DNA of 64,000 nucleotides from positions 186,001 to 250,000 of the forward strand of contig NZ_JAUAMC010000003.1 of NCBI RefSeq assembly GCF_031010195.1, read 5' to 3'. The position numbers were made by a program, and so were the translations under genes. The notes beneath the pieces are model-generated. The model worked only from the letters and a program-made list of their open reading frames with translations, searched no databases and was not told where the DNA came from. Below, one piece after another: positions 46,701 through 54,190 of the stretch; the stretch's first letter is position 1, and each line of letters starts with the position of its first letter. The DNA comes from Halomonas sp. SpR8. Lineage in GTDB: Bacteria; Pseudomonadota; Gammaproteobacteria; Pseudomonadales; Halomonadaceae.

Positions 46701-47565
46701 ACCCACCACGCCCCAGGAAGCCACCACCCTGGAAGTGCTGGACGAGCCCCACGATAACGCCATCAACACCGAAGCGTTTCACCTGCACCGCTTTCCGCGT
46801 GGCCCCGGCCCCGGCACCTTTCTGCACGGGCTGTTAGAGTGGGCAGGCCAGCTAGGCTTTAACAAAGCGTTGGAAGACCCCGCCGCACGAGAAGATATGC
46901 TGCGTCGGCGCGTGCAGCTACGCGGCTGGCAGGCATGGCACGATACGCTGGCGGGCTGGTTTGAAGAGCTGCTCAATGTCCCTCTTCCCCTGCCTTCGTC
47001 AAAGCCACTTTCACAACCTGGTGAAAGCGACCAAGTGGCGCTAAGCGAACTAGGCAGCTACCAAGTAGAGCTGGAGTTCTGGTTTGCCGCCCATCAGGTG
47101 GGAACGCGCAAGTTGGATGAGCTGGTAAGTGACCACTTACTGCCTGGGGTATCGCGCCCCGCGTTGGATGCCGACACCCTCAATGGCATGCTCAAAGGCT
47201 TTATCGATTTGGCCTTCGAGCATGAAGGCCGCTTCTACGTGCTCGACTGGAAATCCAACTACCTGGGCAGCGACGACAGCGCCTACACCACGGAAGCCCT
47301 GCGCAACGCCATGCTCGAAAAGCGCTACGACCTGCAAGCAGCACTCTACCTTCTCGCGCTGCATCGGCTGCTCAAAGCGCGCCTGCCCGACTACGACCCG
47401 CACCAGCATTTGGGCGGTTCGATGACGGTATTTCTGCGCGGCAGCCGCACCGCCGCCCGCGGAGTACACGCCGTGCCCGCTCCGGTCACGCTGATTGAAG
47501 CGCTGGATGCCCTCTTTACAGGCACAGCGGCAGATGCAGCAGCCAATCAGGAGGTGGTGGTATGA
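43711..47565 (+). CDS. recB: Exodeoxyribonuclease V subunit beta (RecB)
   Basis: 1284 residues (E. coli 1180). 3'-5' SF1 helicase and nuclease. Walker A IEASAGTGKTF near residue 21; DEFQDTDPIQY (Walker B), GDPKQAIYAFRGAD, TIHKSKGLEYPLVFLPF (motif V); C-terminal nuclease with GFIDLAFEHEGRFYVLDWKSNYLG and the YDLQAALYLLALH motif. ATG 43711 has GGAG upstream; the earlier ATG 11 codons away does not. Residues about 95-125 (KEAGHGEGLLPGMAKVAPKD and following) are encoded by a hairpin-rich block that looks inserted. It overlaps recD by 4 bases. Confidence 0.96.
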   Translation: MSQPAPLNPLSLPLHGSRLIEASAGTGKTFTIALLYVRLVLGGHSTEDDTAFVRPLTPPEILVVTFTNAATQELRERIRNRLVEAAEVFRKGPDAKEAGHGEGLLPGMAKVAPKDGFTAPSQWPASEPADDPLLLELRDQYAPATWPACSRRLALAAEWMDEAAVSTIHSWCYRMLREHAFDSGSLFSLNLENDQRELEQEVVRDYWRSFYYPLDSDALGIVTRYWKSPDDLHAPLQRLLPESEALGGAKPAPSETLAATQAERSAQLSELKAPWPAWLDELVPALEEAAKSKAFKGQSFNAKSRANWLGALREWCESDADRPALTDAAWKRMTPDGMADIWKDGAPPCPQVWQALAQLPQVLDALPEPRNDLLIHAVQWCRARLEREQERRAEMGPNDLLTHLDRALKGPNRDALAAQIQRQFPVALIDEFQDTDPIQYRIFNAVYDVATPRRDSAILLIGDPKQAIYAFRGADIFTYLQARHDTDGRHVTLGTNFRSSKAMVNAVNHCFSYADKHDAGAFLFRADGGNNPLPFNPVNAKGTKDSLVLNGQPLPAMTLWPLESDEPLSKTAYQTEMAERFASQMAALLEAGRELQAGFAPVVEPGDDNGEQSLTPLAPSDMAVLVNGLQEARAIRLALASRGIKSVYLSDHDKVFSSPIAPQLAIWLRACAEPQANSRQAEAKLRAALATPVIGLSLEELDHLNQSELAWEARVEQFSDYHRLWQRQGVLPLVRRLMVDFDIAARLLAEFAEGERLLTDLLHLGEMLQHASQELDGEHALIRFLAEAIADPDSHGDSHKLRLESDADLVKVVTIHKSKGLEYPLVFLPFIANHRPVSDSDLPLRWHDSEGKLQLSLSADEATLATADRERLGEDLRKLYVALTRARHATWLGLAPLKGSENSAIGHLINGGKAIAPSGFTQALGELVKGSDIALNPAPEPTALRFTPAPEQQALGLARTPLRPAREQWWIASYSALRTSGAISGAIPTAQPTPTPEPTTPQEATTLEVLDEPHDNAINTEAFHLHRFPRGPGPGTFLHGLLEWAGQLGFNKALEDPAAREDMLRRRVQLRGWQAWHDTLAGWFEELLNVPLPLPSSKPLSQPGESDQVALSELGSYQVELEFWFAAHQVGTRKLDELVSDHLLPGVSRPALDADTLNGMLKGFIDLAFEHEGRFYVLDWKSNYLGSDDSAYTTEALRNAMLEKRYDLQAALYLLALHRLLKARLPDYDPHQHLGGSMTVFLRGSRTAARGVHAVPAPVTLIEALDALFTGTAADAAANQEVVV
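43998..44088. repeat. Palindromic repeat-like block inside recB
   Basis: Outer inverted arms GGAAGCAGGTCAC (43998-44010) and GTGGCCTGCTTCC (44076-44088) match at 12 of 13 positions. Inside is a perfect hairpin CTTTTGCC / GGCAAAAG (44020-44041, 6-base loop) and a small CCC-AAGGAT-GGG stem. The frame stays open through it. The encoded peptide is not part of known RecB motifs and lies early in the first helicase domain. The block resembles a mobile palindromic element tolerated within the gene. Confidence 0.6.
47004..47039. repeat. Nested inverted repeat inside recB, before the nuclease domain
   Basis: Inner stem CTTTCAC / GTGAAAG (47008-47014, 47021-47027) with a 6-base loop, and an alternative outer pair GCCACTT / AAGTGGC (47004-47010, 47033-47039). 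It encodes a Ser/Pro-rich linker (SSKPLSQPGESDQVAL). Confidence 0.5.
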
Positions 47566-49859
47566 GCAAGCGAGATACGGTTTCCAAGAACGGGCCTATG
47601 AATCTTGACCTGTTCGCCGATGACGCACCGCCCGCTGCGCCTGATTCAAGCGCATCAGCAACACCACCGACAGAATCAGCCGCCAGTGCCGCCCAGCCCC
47701 ACCCCGCGCTGAGCGATACCGCCGCGCTGCTACAACTGTGTGAGCGCTGGGTTTCCCGTGGCTGGCTGCGGGATTTAGACCTGGCCCTGGTGCGCTTTTT
47801 TGAGCGCGAAAGCCAACACGCCCCGCCGCTGCTACTGCTGGGCGCAGCGCTAGCCAGCCACCAGCTTGGCCGTGGCCATGTCTGCCTGGATTTAGCCGCC
47901 ACCCTGGAAGCCCCGGATTTTGCCCTTTCGCTACCGCCGGAAGGCGACGACCTCAACGACCCGCCGCCGCTGCCCAGCCATGTGCTGGCCACGCTAACGC
48001 TGCCCGAGTGGCAGGCTGCTCTAAACCACCCCACGCTGATCAGCGACGGCCCCGGCAATACGCCGCTGGTGGTGAGCCACAGCGGCAACACCAGCAAACT
48101 CTACCTGCGCCGCTACTGGCAGTTCGAGCAAACCCTGCACCAGGAAATTGCCAACCGGGTTAGTGCGGATAGCCCGTTGAACAGCTCGGCGAATAGCCCG
48201 CTACTAAAAAGCGCGTTAGAAACGTTATTCCCCGCCACCGACACATTGGATTGGCAAAAGAACGCCTGTGCCCTCGCCGCCCGCAGCCCGTTCGCAATCA
48301 TCACCGGCGGCCCCGGCACCGGCAAAACCACCACCGTGGTGCGCCTGCTAGCCCTACTGCAAACCCTGCAGCTGGCAAAGCCCAACGCCCACCCGCTGCG
48401 CATTCGCCTGGCCGCGCCCACCGGCAAAGCCGCCGCCCGGCTAAATGAATCCATCGCCGGGCAGGTCAATGACCTGCCCACTAGCGGGTTAGCCTCTTTA
48501 TTAGCTGAGCACTCAGCCGCTTCCTCATCAAGCGCAATAGACATTCCTACGGAAGTGACCACGCTTCACAGGCTGTTGGGCGCAAGGGCAGACACCCGTC
48601 ACTTCCGCCACAACGCCGCCAACCCGCTAGCGCTGGATGTGCTGGTAGTGGATGAAGCCTCGATGGTGGATATCGAAATGATGACGGCGCTACTCAGCGC
48701 CCTGCCCGCCAGCGCCAAGCTGGTGCTACTGGGGGATAAAGACCAGTTGGCATCGGTAGAAGCAGGCGCCGTACTAGGCGACCTGTGCCGCCGCGCCGAC
48801 GCCGCCCACTACACCCCCGCCACGGCACAGTGGCTGGCCGAACTCACTGACCACCCTCTGCCGGAAACATTAATCGACCCCAACGGCCAGCCGCTTGATC
48901 AAGCCATTACCATGCTGCGGGTAAGCCACCGTTTTAATGCCCAAAGCGGCATCGGCCAGCTCGCCCAGGCGATTAACCAGCCGTTAAGCGAGTCACTGAG
49001 TGAACGGAAGAAGCACCAAGCGGTGCATGGCGTGCTGAATAAAGGCTATGCCGACCTACACCACTTAGTTTTAAAGCCAGATGCACAAAACGAAGACAGC
49101 GCCCTAGAGCGCCTAGTCATCACCGGCAGCTCGGAACGTTTTCCCAACGCAGGCGAAAACCGCACCAACCACAAGGGCGAGCCAATAGCACCGCCCACCG
49201 GCTACCGTTACTACCTAAACACCTTAGCGAGTGAACGGCCCGATACGGCTTTAGCGTTTGAAGAGAACGGCGACGTTTACGATGCCTGGGCAAAACAAGT
49301 GCTAATCGCTTACAGTCGCTTTCAGCTGCTATGCGCACTGCGCAAAGGCCCATGGGGCGTAGAAGGATTAAACCTGCGCATCGCCAAAACACTACGCAGC
49401 GAAAAGCTGCTGTTCGGCAACGACCACACGCTGGAAAAAGGCTGGTTCGAAGGCCGCCCGGTGCTGGTCACCCAAAACGACTACGGCCTGAAACTGATGA
49501 ACGGCGATATCGGCATCACAATGGCGGTGCCAGATCCCCGCACGCCTGGAAGGTCTCTTTTGCGCGTCGCTTTCCCAACCAGTGACGCAGAAAACCCCAT
49601 CCACTGGGTGCTACCTTCCCGCCTGCACGCAGTAGAAACCGTGTTCGCGATGACGGTACACAAATCCCAAGGCTCAGAGTTTCAGCACACCGCCCTGCTG
49701 CTACCGCAAACGCCCAATCCCATTCTTACCCGAGAGTTAGTCTATACCGGCATCACCCGCGCCCGCGATTGGCTCACGGTGATCGAAGCTAAGCGCGGGA
49801 TATTGAATGATGCGGTGACGCGGGAGGTTATGAGGGTTAGTGGGATGGGGAGATTGTGA
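47562..49859 (+). CDS. recD: Exodeoxyribonuclease V subunit alpha (RecD)
   Basis: 765 residues (E. coli 608), longer because of insertions in the linker and after motif III. 5'-3' SF1B helicase of RecBCD. Walker A ITGGPGTGKTTTVVRLLALL near residue 247, LAAPTGKAAARL (Ia), LDVLVVDEASMVDIEMM (II), LVLLGDKDQLASVEAGAVLGDL (III) and a C-terminal VHKSQGSEFQHTALLLP (V) with YTGITRARDWLTV (VI). It starts in the ATGA overlap with recB. The last genes of the host operon; downstream is the accessory segment. Confidence 0.96.
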   Translation: MSKRDTVSKNGPMNLDLFADDAPPAAPDSSASATPPTESAASAAQPHPALSDTAALLQLCERWVSRGWLRDLDLALVRFFERESQHAPPLLLLGAALASHQLGRGHVCLDLAATLEAPDFALSLPPEGDDLNDPPPLPSHVLATLTLPEWQAALNHPTLISDGPGNTPLVVSHSGNTSKLYLRRYWQFEQTLHQEIANRVSADSPLNSSANSPLLKSALETLFPATDTLDWQKNACALAARSPFAIITGGPGTGKTTTVVRLLALLQTLQLAKPNAHPLRIRLAAPTGKAAARLNESIAGQVNDLPTSGLASLLAEHSAASSSSAIDIPTEVTTLHRLLGARADTRHFRHNAANPLALDVLVVDEASMVDIEMMTALLSALPASAKLVLLGDKDQLASVEAGAVLGDLCRRADAAHYTPATAQWLAELTDHPLPETLIDPNGQPLDQAITMLRVSHRFNAQSGIGQLAQAINQPLSESLSERKKHQAVHGVLNKGYADLHHLVLKPDAQNEDSALERLVITGSSERFPNAGENRTNHKGEPIAPPTGYRYYLNTLASERPDTALAFEENGDVYDAWAKQVLIAYSRFQLLCALRKGPWGVEGLNLRIAKTLRSEKLLFGNDHTLEKGWFEGRPVLVTQNDYGLKLMNGDIGITMAVPDPRTPGRSLLRVAFPTSDAENPIHWVLPSRLHAVETVFAMTVHKSQGSEFQHTALLLPQTPNPILTRELVYTGITRARDWLTVIEAKRGILNDAVTREVMRVSGMGRL

Positions 49860-49977
49860 TCAAAGTCAACATTAACATTGGTGGTATCGGTTTTCGGCCA
49901 GAAGCGGTCTCTCGCCCCGCAAAGAGCATTTAGCCGATAGCGGGGCCCAAGTTGACACGACTGCTTCTATAGTTTGG
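49860..49977. repeat. Structured spacer after recD with nested inverted repeats
   Basis: GCCCCGC / GCGGGGC (49914-49920, 49940-49946, 19-base loop) lies inside a wider pair AGAAGC / GCTTCT (49900-49905, 49963-49968). It may form a cruciform-like RNA or terminate recD without a U tract. No ORF. The shape recalls unnamed intergenic repeats of proteobacteria, but that needs a search. Confidence 0.45.
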
Positions 49978-50088
49978 TTATCTCCCAGTTAAAGAAGACG
50001 GCAGCCTAATTTCACAATTTAGCGTGAAGCGTCGGACACCTTCAGTTACACGCACAAAACGCCGAGCGTCGCGAATATCTTGGTTTTC
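49978..50088 (-). pseudogene. 3' remnant of a small gene split by the OLD/helicase cassette
   Basis: Reading minus from 50088, 36 codons are open and start ENQDIRDARRFVRVTEG, ending at TAA (49980-49978). There is no start codon or ribosome binding site of its own. Joined in frame to the 5' piece at 54048-54190 it yields one 82-residue protein with a consistent charged, beta-like character. No family is recognised. It is convergent with recD. Confidence 0.6.
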
Positions 50089-50098
50089 ACTCGGACTG

Positions 50099-51940
50099 CT
50101 AAATGTAAGAAATTTGTTCCTTTGTGAATAAGCCTCTTTCGATCAGCTCACATCCGGCCTTCTCTGGATCAAGAGAAAAGAATAGGATACGTAAATCTAT
50201 TTCGGCCCGCGAAAAGCAAACATAAGCAAGTTTTCGGGTAAGCTCGGCTTGACGTTCGGTTGGCTCCCCGGCAGTGCCAGGTGTAAGTGTCTTCCCGAAG
50301 CTGTAGGTATTCCAAGAGGCTTCGACGTCGTCAATCATCACCAACACCTTTGGATATTCTTCGCCCTTGGAACCATGCTGAGTACTGAACGGGGAGTTTT
50401 CATCAAGAAAGTCAGCATATGGGGCGATTTCTCTACAATCCATCTTAAAAAACTCATCGGCCAACCAGTCTCCTTTGTCTCGCTGATGGTCCTCATTCTC
50501 TGCGTCAAAATCATCGCGCGCATCACGTTCTAGCTGTAAAGAAAGGCGGTCCGAAATCGAAAGTAAAGCGTGGCCCTCGCAGTATTTAAGAATTTCTTTG
50601 GTTGTCGCAACACCCCATAAGTCAGATAGTTGGCGAGAAACTTCTCTGGCCCGATTGAGCATTTGTTTGAGCGACTTTTCCTTGTTTGCGCCACTTGATG
50701 AGAACGCGGGACTTCCGTGTCGCAAGACATCGAGGACGCGCTTCGAATCCCCCCTGGTCGAGGAGGAAACCAAAGGATGAATTACTTCTAAAAAAGGCTT
50801 TAGAAGATAGTGTGTCCCGTCTTCGTAGTCGGATTGGGAGCGGGATGATGAGTAAACACCAGTGAACAATCGATGAAGTTTTGAGAAGTTCAGACGTCTT
50901 GCAATCATTTGCCTTGCCAAGAACAACTTTTTCACAGCTGGGTCGTTATTCCACTCCCAATTTTCCAGCGCTTGATGAAACATGCCGGACACGTGATCAA
51001 GCTGCTCTGGCGTGTATGTTCTTCTGATCCCCTCAGGATCTGGGGCCCGAGCGATAGTGATTTCAACACTACCCTCGACGTCCGCGTTCTTACCCGCAGG
51101 AAATTGCTCGACATCGCCCCTAAACTTATTGAGTAGGTTAATGACTGAGACAGAACATCGAAAATTTTCTCGCTTCGTTATAGGCACTGATCCTTCAGGC
51201 CCAGCGAAATATCCCGCGCGCTTGTCGTAAATCTGCTGCATAGGGTCGCCGAAATACCCTATGATTGGGAGCCCTTCCAAAGCGCAAACGGAATTTAGTG
51301 CAGTCATTACCTGTGGAAAGGTGTCTTGCGCTTCATCAACGAAAATATAGGGATACTTGAAGCCGAGACCTTTTTGAAGCATCGGTTTCGTTGCGATTAA
51401 GTGCGAAGCTACATCTATGACGTCATCGTGGTTGAGTAAGCATTTCGAGTAATCGCTTGCCGTCGTTTCTGCGTAATTCACAGGTGGGCTGTTCTCGATA
51501 AGTGCCGCGAGTTCAGATTGCAAACGCTTAACTTTTTTTCTTGCGGCAATCGCTCTTTGCGAATTCCCTCCATTATCGGCTTCTTGAGCCTTGTCGATAT
51601 GGCCAGGAATAACATGCTCAACCAAAGCCTCTCTTAGAGGAGCCTGAAACCTGGAAACCTCTCCCCAGAGGAATCCATGAAGTGTCGTTACAAAGTAAAG
51701 CGCATCAAACCCCAAACGTGATGAAATTACCGCCACGGCCCGGTTGGTATAGGTGATACAAACCACTTTCTGTCCACGTTCCCTCAGTTGACTCCCTCGG
51801 GCACACCGGATTTTATTTAGGGCCTCGATCAATGACGTGGTCTTGCCTGACCCAGCACCGGCAATGACCGTAAAGGATGTATTTCCATCTATGCAACTGG
51901 CAATTTCGTTATCTGCTTCGGTTGGCTTAAGGTCAGGCAT
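50099..51940 (-). CDS. UvrD/PcrA-like SF1A helicase of an OLD-helicase (Gabija-like) system
   Basis: 613 residues. Walker A AGAGSGKT at 27-34, IFVDEAQDTFPQVM (DEAQD, Walker B), GYFGDPMQQIYDKRAGYF (motif III), STQHGSKGEEYPKVLVMIDD (motif V) and KLAYVCFSRAEIDLRILFF (motif VI): all helicase motifs are intact. Its start overlaps the OLD gene by 8 bases, so the two are translated together. Order (nuclease first, helicase second) equals gajA-gajB, but GajB is about 500 residues, so this one has extra sequence, probably in the 2B-like region. In Gabija the helicase-like partner senses or processes DNA ends or nucleotides. Confidence 0.87.
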   Translation of the reverse strand: MPDLKPTEADNEIASCIDGNTSFTVIAGAGSGKTTSLIEALNKIRCARGSQLRERGQKVVCITYTNRAVAVISSRLGFDALYFVTTLHGFLWGEVSRFQAPLREALVEHVIPGHIDKAQEADNGGNSQRAIAARKKVKRLQSELAALIENSPPVNYAETTASDYSKCLLNHDDVIDVASHLIATKPMLQKGLGFKYPYIFVDEAQDTFPQVMTALNSVCALEGLPIIGYFGDPMQQIYDKRAGYFAGPEGSVPITKRENFRCSVSVINLLNKFRGDVEQFPAGKNADVEGSVEITIARAPDPEGIRRTYTPEQLDHVSGMFHQALENWEWNNDPAVKKLFLARQMIARRLNFSKLHRLFTGVYSSSRSQSDYEDGTHYLLKPFLEVIHPLVSSSTRGDSKRVLDVLRHGSPAFSSSGANKEKSLKQMLNRAREVSRQLSDLWGVATTKEILKYCEGHALLSISDRLSLQLERDARDDFDAENEDHQRDKGDWLADEFFKMDCREIAPYADFLDENSPFSTQHGSKGEEYPKVLVMIDDVEASWNTYSFGKTLTPGTAGEPTERQAELTRKLAYVCFSRAEIDLRILFFSLDPEKAGCELIERGLFTKEQISYI

Positions 51941-54011
51941 TCTGCTCTCCCTTAACCGGTTGGTCGTTTAAACGGCCTTCTAGCCAGCGCAACCCGACTG
52001 CTATGTACTGTGGAACCTTCCAAGGCACAGCACCTTCAACGTTTGAATCGCGGGCCAGAACATCCATCGCAAATTCAGTCTTCTTAAAGGTTGAACTCTT
52101 TATCCGCTTCCAGACAACGTCGTGAAACTCTGCAGCGTCAGCAGGTATTCTCTTACCAATCGACAGCGCTCCACTAGAGAAGAGTTCATGATTTTCATAA
52201 ACAAAGGTCTCTTCGAGCGTCCTGCCGTGGAAGCTATGGACTGCACCACCATACTCGATCTCTAATTTTTTCTGGTAAGCGACGAATCGCATATTGTCGG
52301 CCTGGATATGATCTACGTCGGCTTTAGTGGTCAAATCAGACACAAGGTCACTACCGGCGAAGAAATACTTTATGGAAGCGTTCGATGTAACGGCTCCTGC
52401 TTCGGTTGCCTTACACCCCTTTCTATTGTCGGCCGGATTAACAGAATCGATATCGGTGATGATCAAATAGGGAACACCCAAAAAATCCATCAATTTAGAA
52501 AATCGCATACTGTATGCGCCGCCGACTTCCAAAACCGTGAGGTACTTCGAATTCAAACCACCCGCTGATAGATCAATCATTTTTGGTAAGAGCAATTTCT
52601 CAACGGCCCCTTCAACTAAAACGACGGCATCAGCAAAAAACAGATCGCAGTGTGTTAACCGGAGGTACTTTTTTAGAAAAGCCAGTGCTTCATCTGCAGA
52701 TACCTCAATATTACCGACCTTGATTTCATCAGGTCGGAATTCCTTCAGGCTTTTGACAATCGATCCTGGGTATGTGCTTCCTGTACCTACGTCATTCAAA
52801 TCAACGCGGCGGAAGTAGCGAATTTTTGAGAAATCCACCGCATCCAGAACGTGAGACGAGTGGGTTGTAACAGTAAGTTGTGGGCGCGATTCATCGGCAC
52901 AGGCGCCTTGAGTGAGCACTTTCCACATCTGCTTAATAAATGTTTGTTGCACTTGCGCATGCAGGTGAACTTCGGGCTCTTCGACAAATATCATCTGACA
53001 TAGAGGCCGATTTTCTTCGGTCGCAAGCCATTGTTTATAGAAATTGTCGATTTGAATTGCCATGAAGACAAGGTTCTTGAAGCCAAGGCCATTATAGGCC
53101 TCAGGCAGTTCATGACTGGACGATGCGTCTACATAGAAGAGCTCGGAGCTGCCTCGCAATGCAACTTCAGAGCTGAGCGTCGACACAACCTTCATTGCCC
53201 GATCATTGTGAGAGGGCAGTCCCAGGTCTTCAATGATACCCATTAAGGGTTGAAAGTGCTGTTGATAGTGATCGGTCAAATTCTGATTGTTCTGTTCGAT
53301 CACTGCTACCGCTCCCTCGGCTGCTTCGGCTTGCTCCAGATTCCGTTGGTAGTATGCTGCAAATGCTTCTGAGAGCTTGTTGCTTCGCGTAGCATTTTCG
53401 TCGTCGATATTCCGCTGCGCATCAACAAAATCGACACGAAGCAATGAGCGAAGCGTCTTCTTCCCCTCGCTAGGATCAAGGGAGGTCGAAACGACGCCCG
53501 TGGCGCTATTATTCAGAGAGTAGTATTGCGTTTTGAAATGAGCCTTAAGATTCCCTTCTAGAGCGAGGAAATCTACCAGTGTCTTTTTGCGTCGCCCATC
53601 TGCTTTAACGGGAAATGTTTGATCATATTTAGCCCACAGCTCACCTGCATCCGCCACTTCAAGGGAACACCGAATACCAAGTTCAGTAAAGTCGCCGTCG
53701 AGGCCAGTTGCCAGAGCGAAAACTGTTCCAAACTCAATCGCGTCAGGATCAATATGAAACCAAAGATCAAGTTGGATGCATGGGAGGGGGGTAGGAGAAT
53801 CTGGGTCGTATGCATTGATCGCTGTTAGGGAGCAGAGCGAGAAATCGTGAACCTTGAAGTCCCGACTGCTTAGAAAGCTCCTAATTGCAGCAGTTGCGGA
53901 CGTCTTACCACTATTGTTAGGTCCTACAAAAACGGTTTCCTTTCCTTCAAAATCAATTGATATATCTTTTAAACGACGAAAATTCCGTATAGCAACCTTT
54001 TTAAGGTACAT
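51933..54011 (-). CDS. OLD-family ATPase/TOPRIM endonuclease (class 2 OLD, GajA-like)
   Basis: 692 residues. ABC-type ATPase: Walker A GPNNSGKT at 30-37, MIFVEEPEVHLHAQVQQ (Walker B/D-loop), LTVTTHSSHVLDAV (switch). TOPRIM nuclease: DAVVLVEGAVEKLLLPKM (metal Glu), PYLIITDIDSVNP (DxD), FHGRTLEETFVYEN, and a C-terminal KKTEFA lysine motif. Catalytic residues look complete. OLD nucleases followed by a UvrD-like helicase gene form the class that includes Gabija phage defence. GajA itself is about 580 residues. ATG 54011 is preferred (GGAG 9 bases upstream) over an ATG three codons earlier that abuts the same site. Confidence 0.88.
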   Translation of the reverse strand: MYLKKVAIRNFRRLKDISIDFEGKETVFVGPNNSGKTSATAAIRSFLSSRDFKVHDFSLCSLTAINAYDPDSPTPLPCIQLDLWFHIDPDAIEFGTVFALATGLDGDFTELGIRCSLEVADAGELWAKYDQTFPVKADGRRKKTLVDFLALEGNLKAHFKTQYYSLNNSATGVVSTSLDPSEGKKTLRSLLRVDFVDAQRNIDDENATRSNKLSEAFAAYYQRNLEQAEAAEGAVAVIEQNNQNLTDHYQQHFQPLMGIIEDLGLPSHNDRAMKVVSTLSSEVALRGSSELFYVDASSSHELPEAYNGLGFKNLVFMAIQIDNFYKQWLATEENRPLCQMIFVEEPEVHLHAQVQQTFIKQMWKVLTQGACADESRPQLTVTTHSSHVLDAVDFSKIRYFRRVDLNDVGTGSTYPGSIVKSLKEFRPDEIKVGNIEVSADEALAFLKKYLRLTHCDLFFADAVVLVEGAVEKLLLPKMIDLSAGGLNSKYLTVLEVGGAYSMRFSKLMDFLGVPYLIITDIDSVNPADNRKGCKATEAGAVTSNASIKYFFAGSDLVSDLTTKADVDHIQADNMRFVAYQKKLEIEYGGAVHSFHGRTLEETFVYENHELFSSGALSIGKRIPADAAEFHDVVWKRIKSSTFKKTEFAMDVLARDSNVEGAVPWKVPQYIAVGLRWLEGRLNDQPVKGEQNA

Positions 54012-54047
54012 GAATCCCATCTCCAAGTTATGGCAAAATGGTAATTA

Positions 54048-54190
54048 TTTTCGGTAAAATGCCAAACAGAACGTTCTTCACCTAGCTCGCGGAGTTCAAC
54101 CGCATTGGTGGAGTCGCCCAGCAGAATGCCAGCAACCTGCACTTGCATGCGCTGTTGGTTAGGGTGAAGCGTTATGCGGGCATTCTGCAT
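54048..54190 (-). pseudogene. 5' part of the split small gene, reading into the cassette
   Basis: ATG 54190 has an AGGGA ribosome binding site 7 bases upstream. The first 46 codons (beginning MQNARITLHPNQQRMQVQVA) are followed by the shared GAAAA junction. In the present sequence the frame continues into the cassette and stops at 53969, overlapping the start of the OLD gene, so ribosomes finishing it could feed OLD translation. Family not recognised; no membrane or signal features. Confidence 0.6.

Larger units (their letters stand above)
50089..54052. mobile_element. Putative inserted Gabija-like defence cassette (3964 bases)
   Basis: The cassette holds just two overlapping genes (OLD nuclease and UvrD-like helicase). 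Both edges carry TTTTC (50084-50088 and 54048-54052). Deleting one copy with the intervening DNA restores an in-frame small gene. No transposase, integrase or tRNA site is visible. Its codon use is more AT-rich than the neighbouring rec genes. The exact edges cannot be fixed within the shared 5 bases. The mechanism of entry is unknown. Confidence 0.6.

Noticed and set aside
50084..54052. Classical transposon ends around the OLD/helicase cassette
   Set aside because: Apart from the shared TTTTC no terminal inverted repeats, transposase or integrase genes were found; the five-base match alone does not prove transposition.
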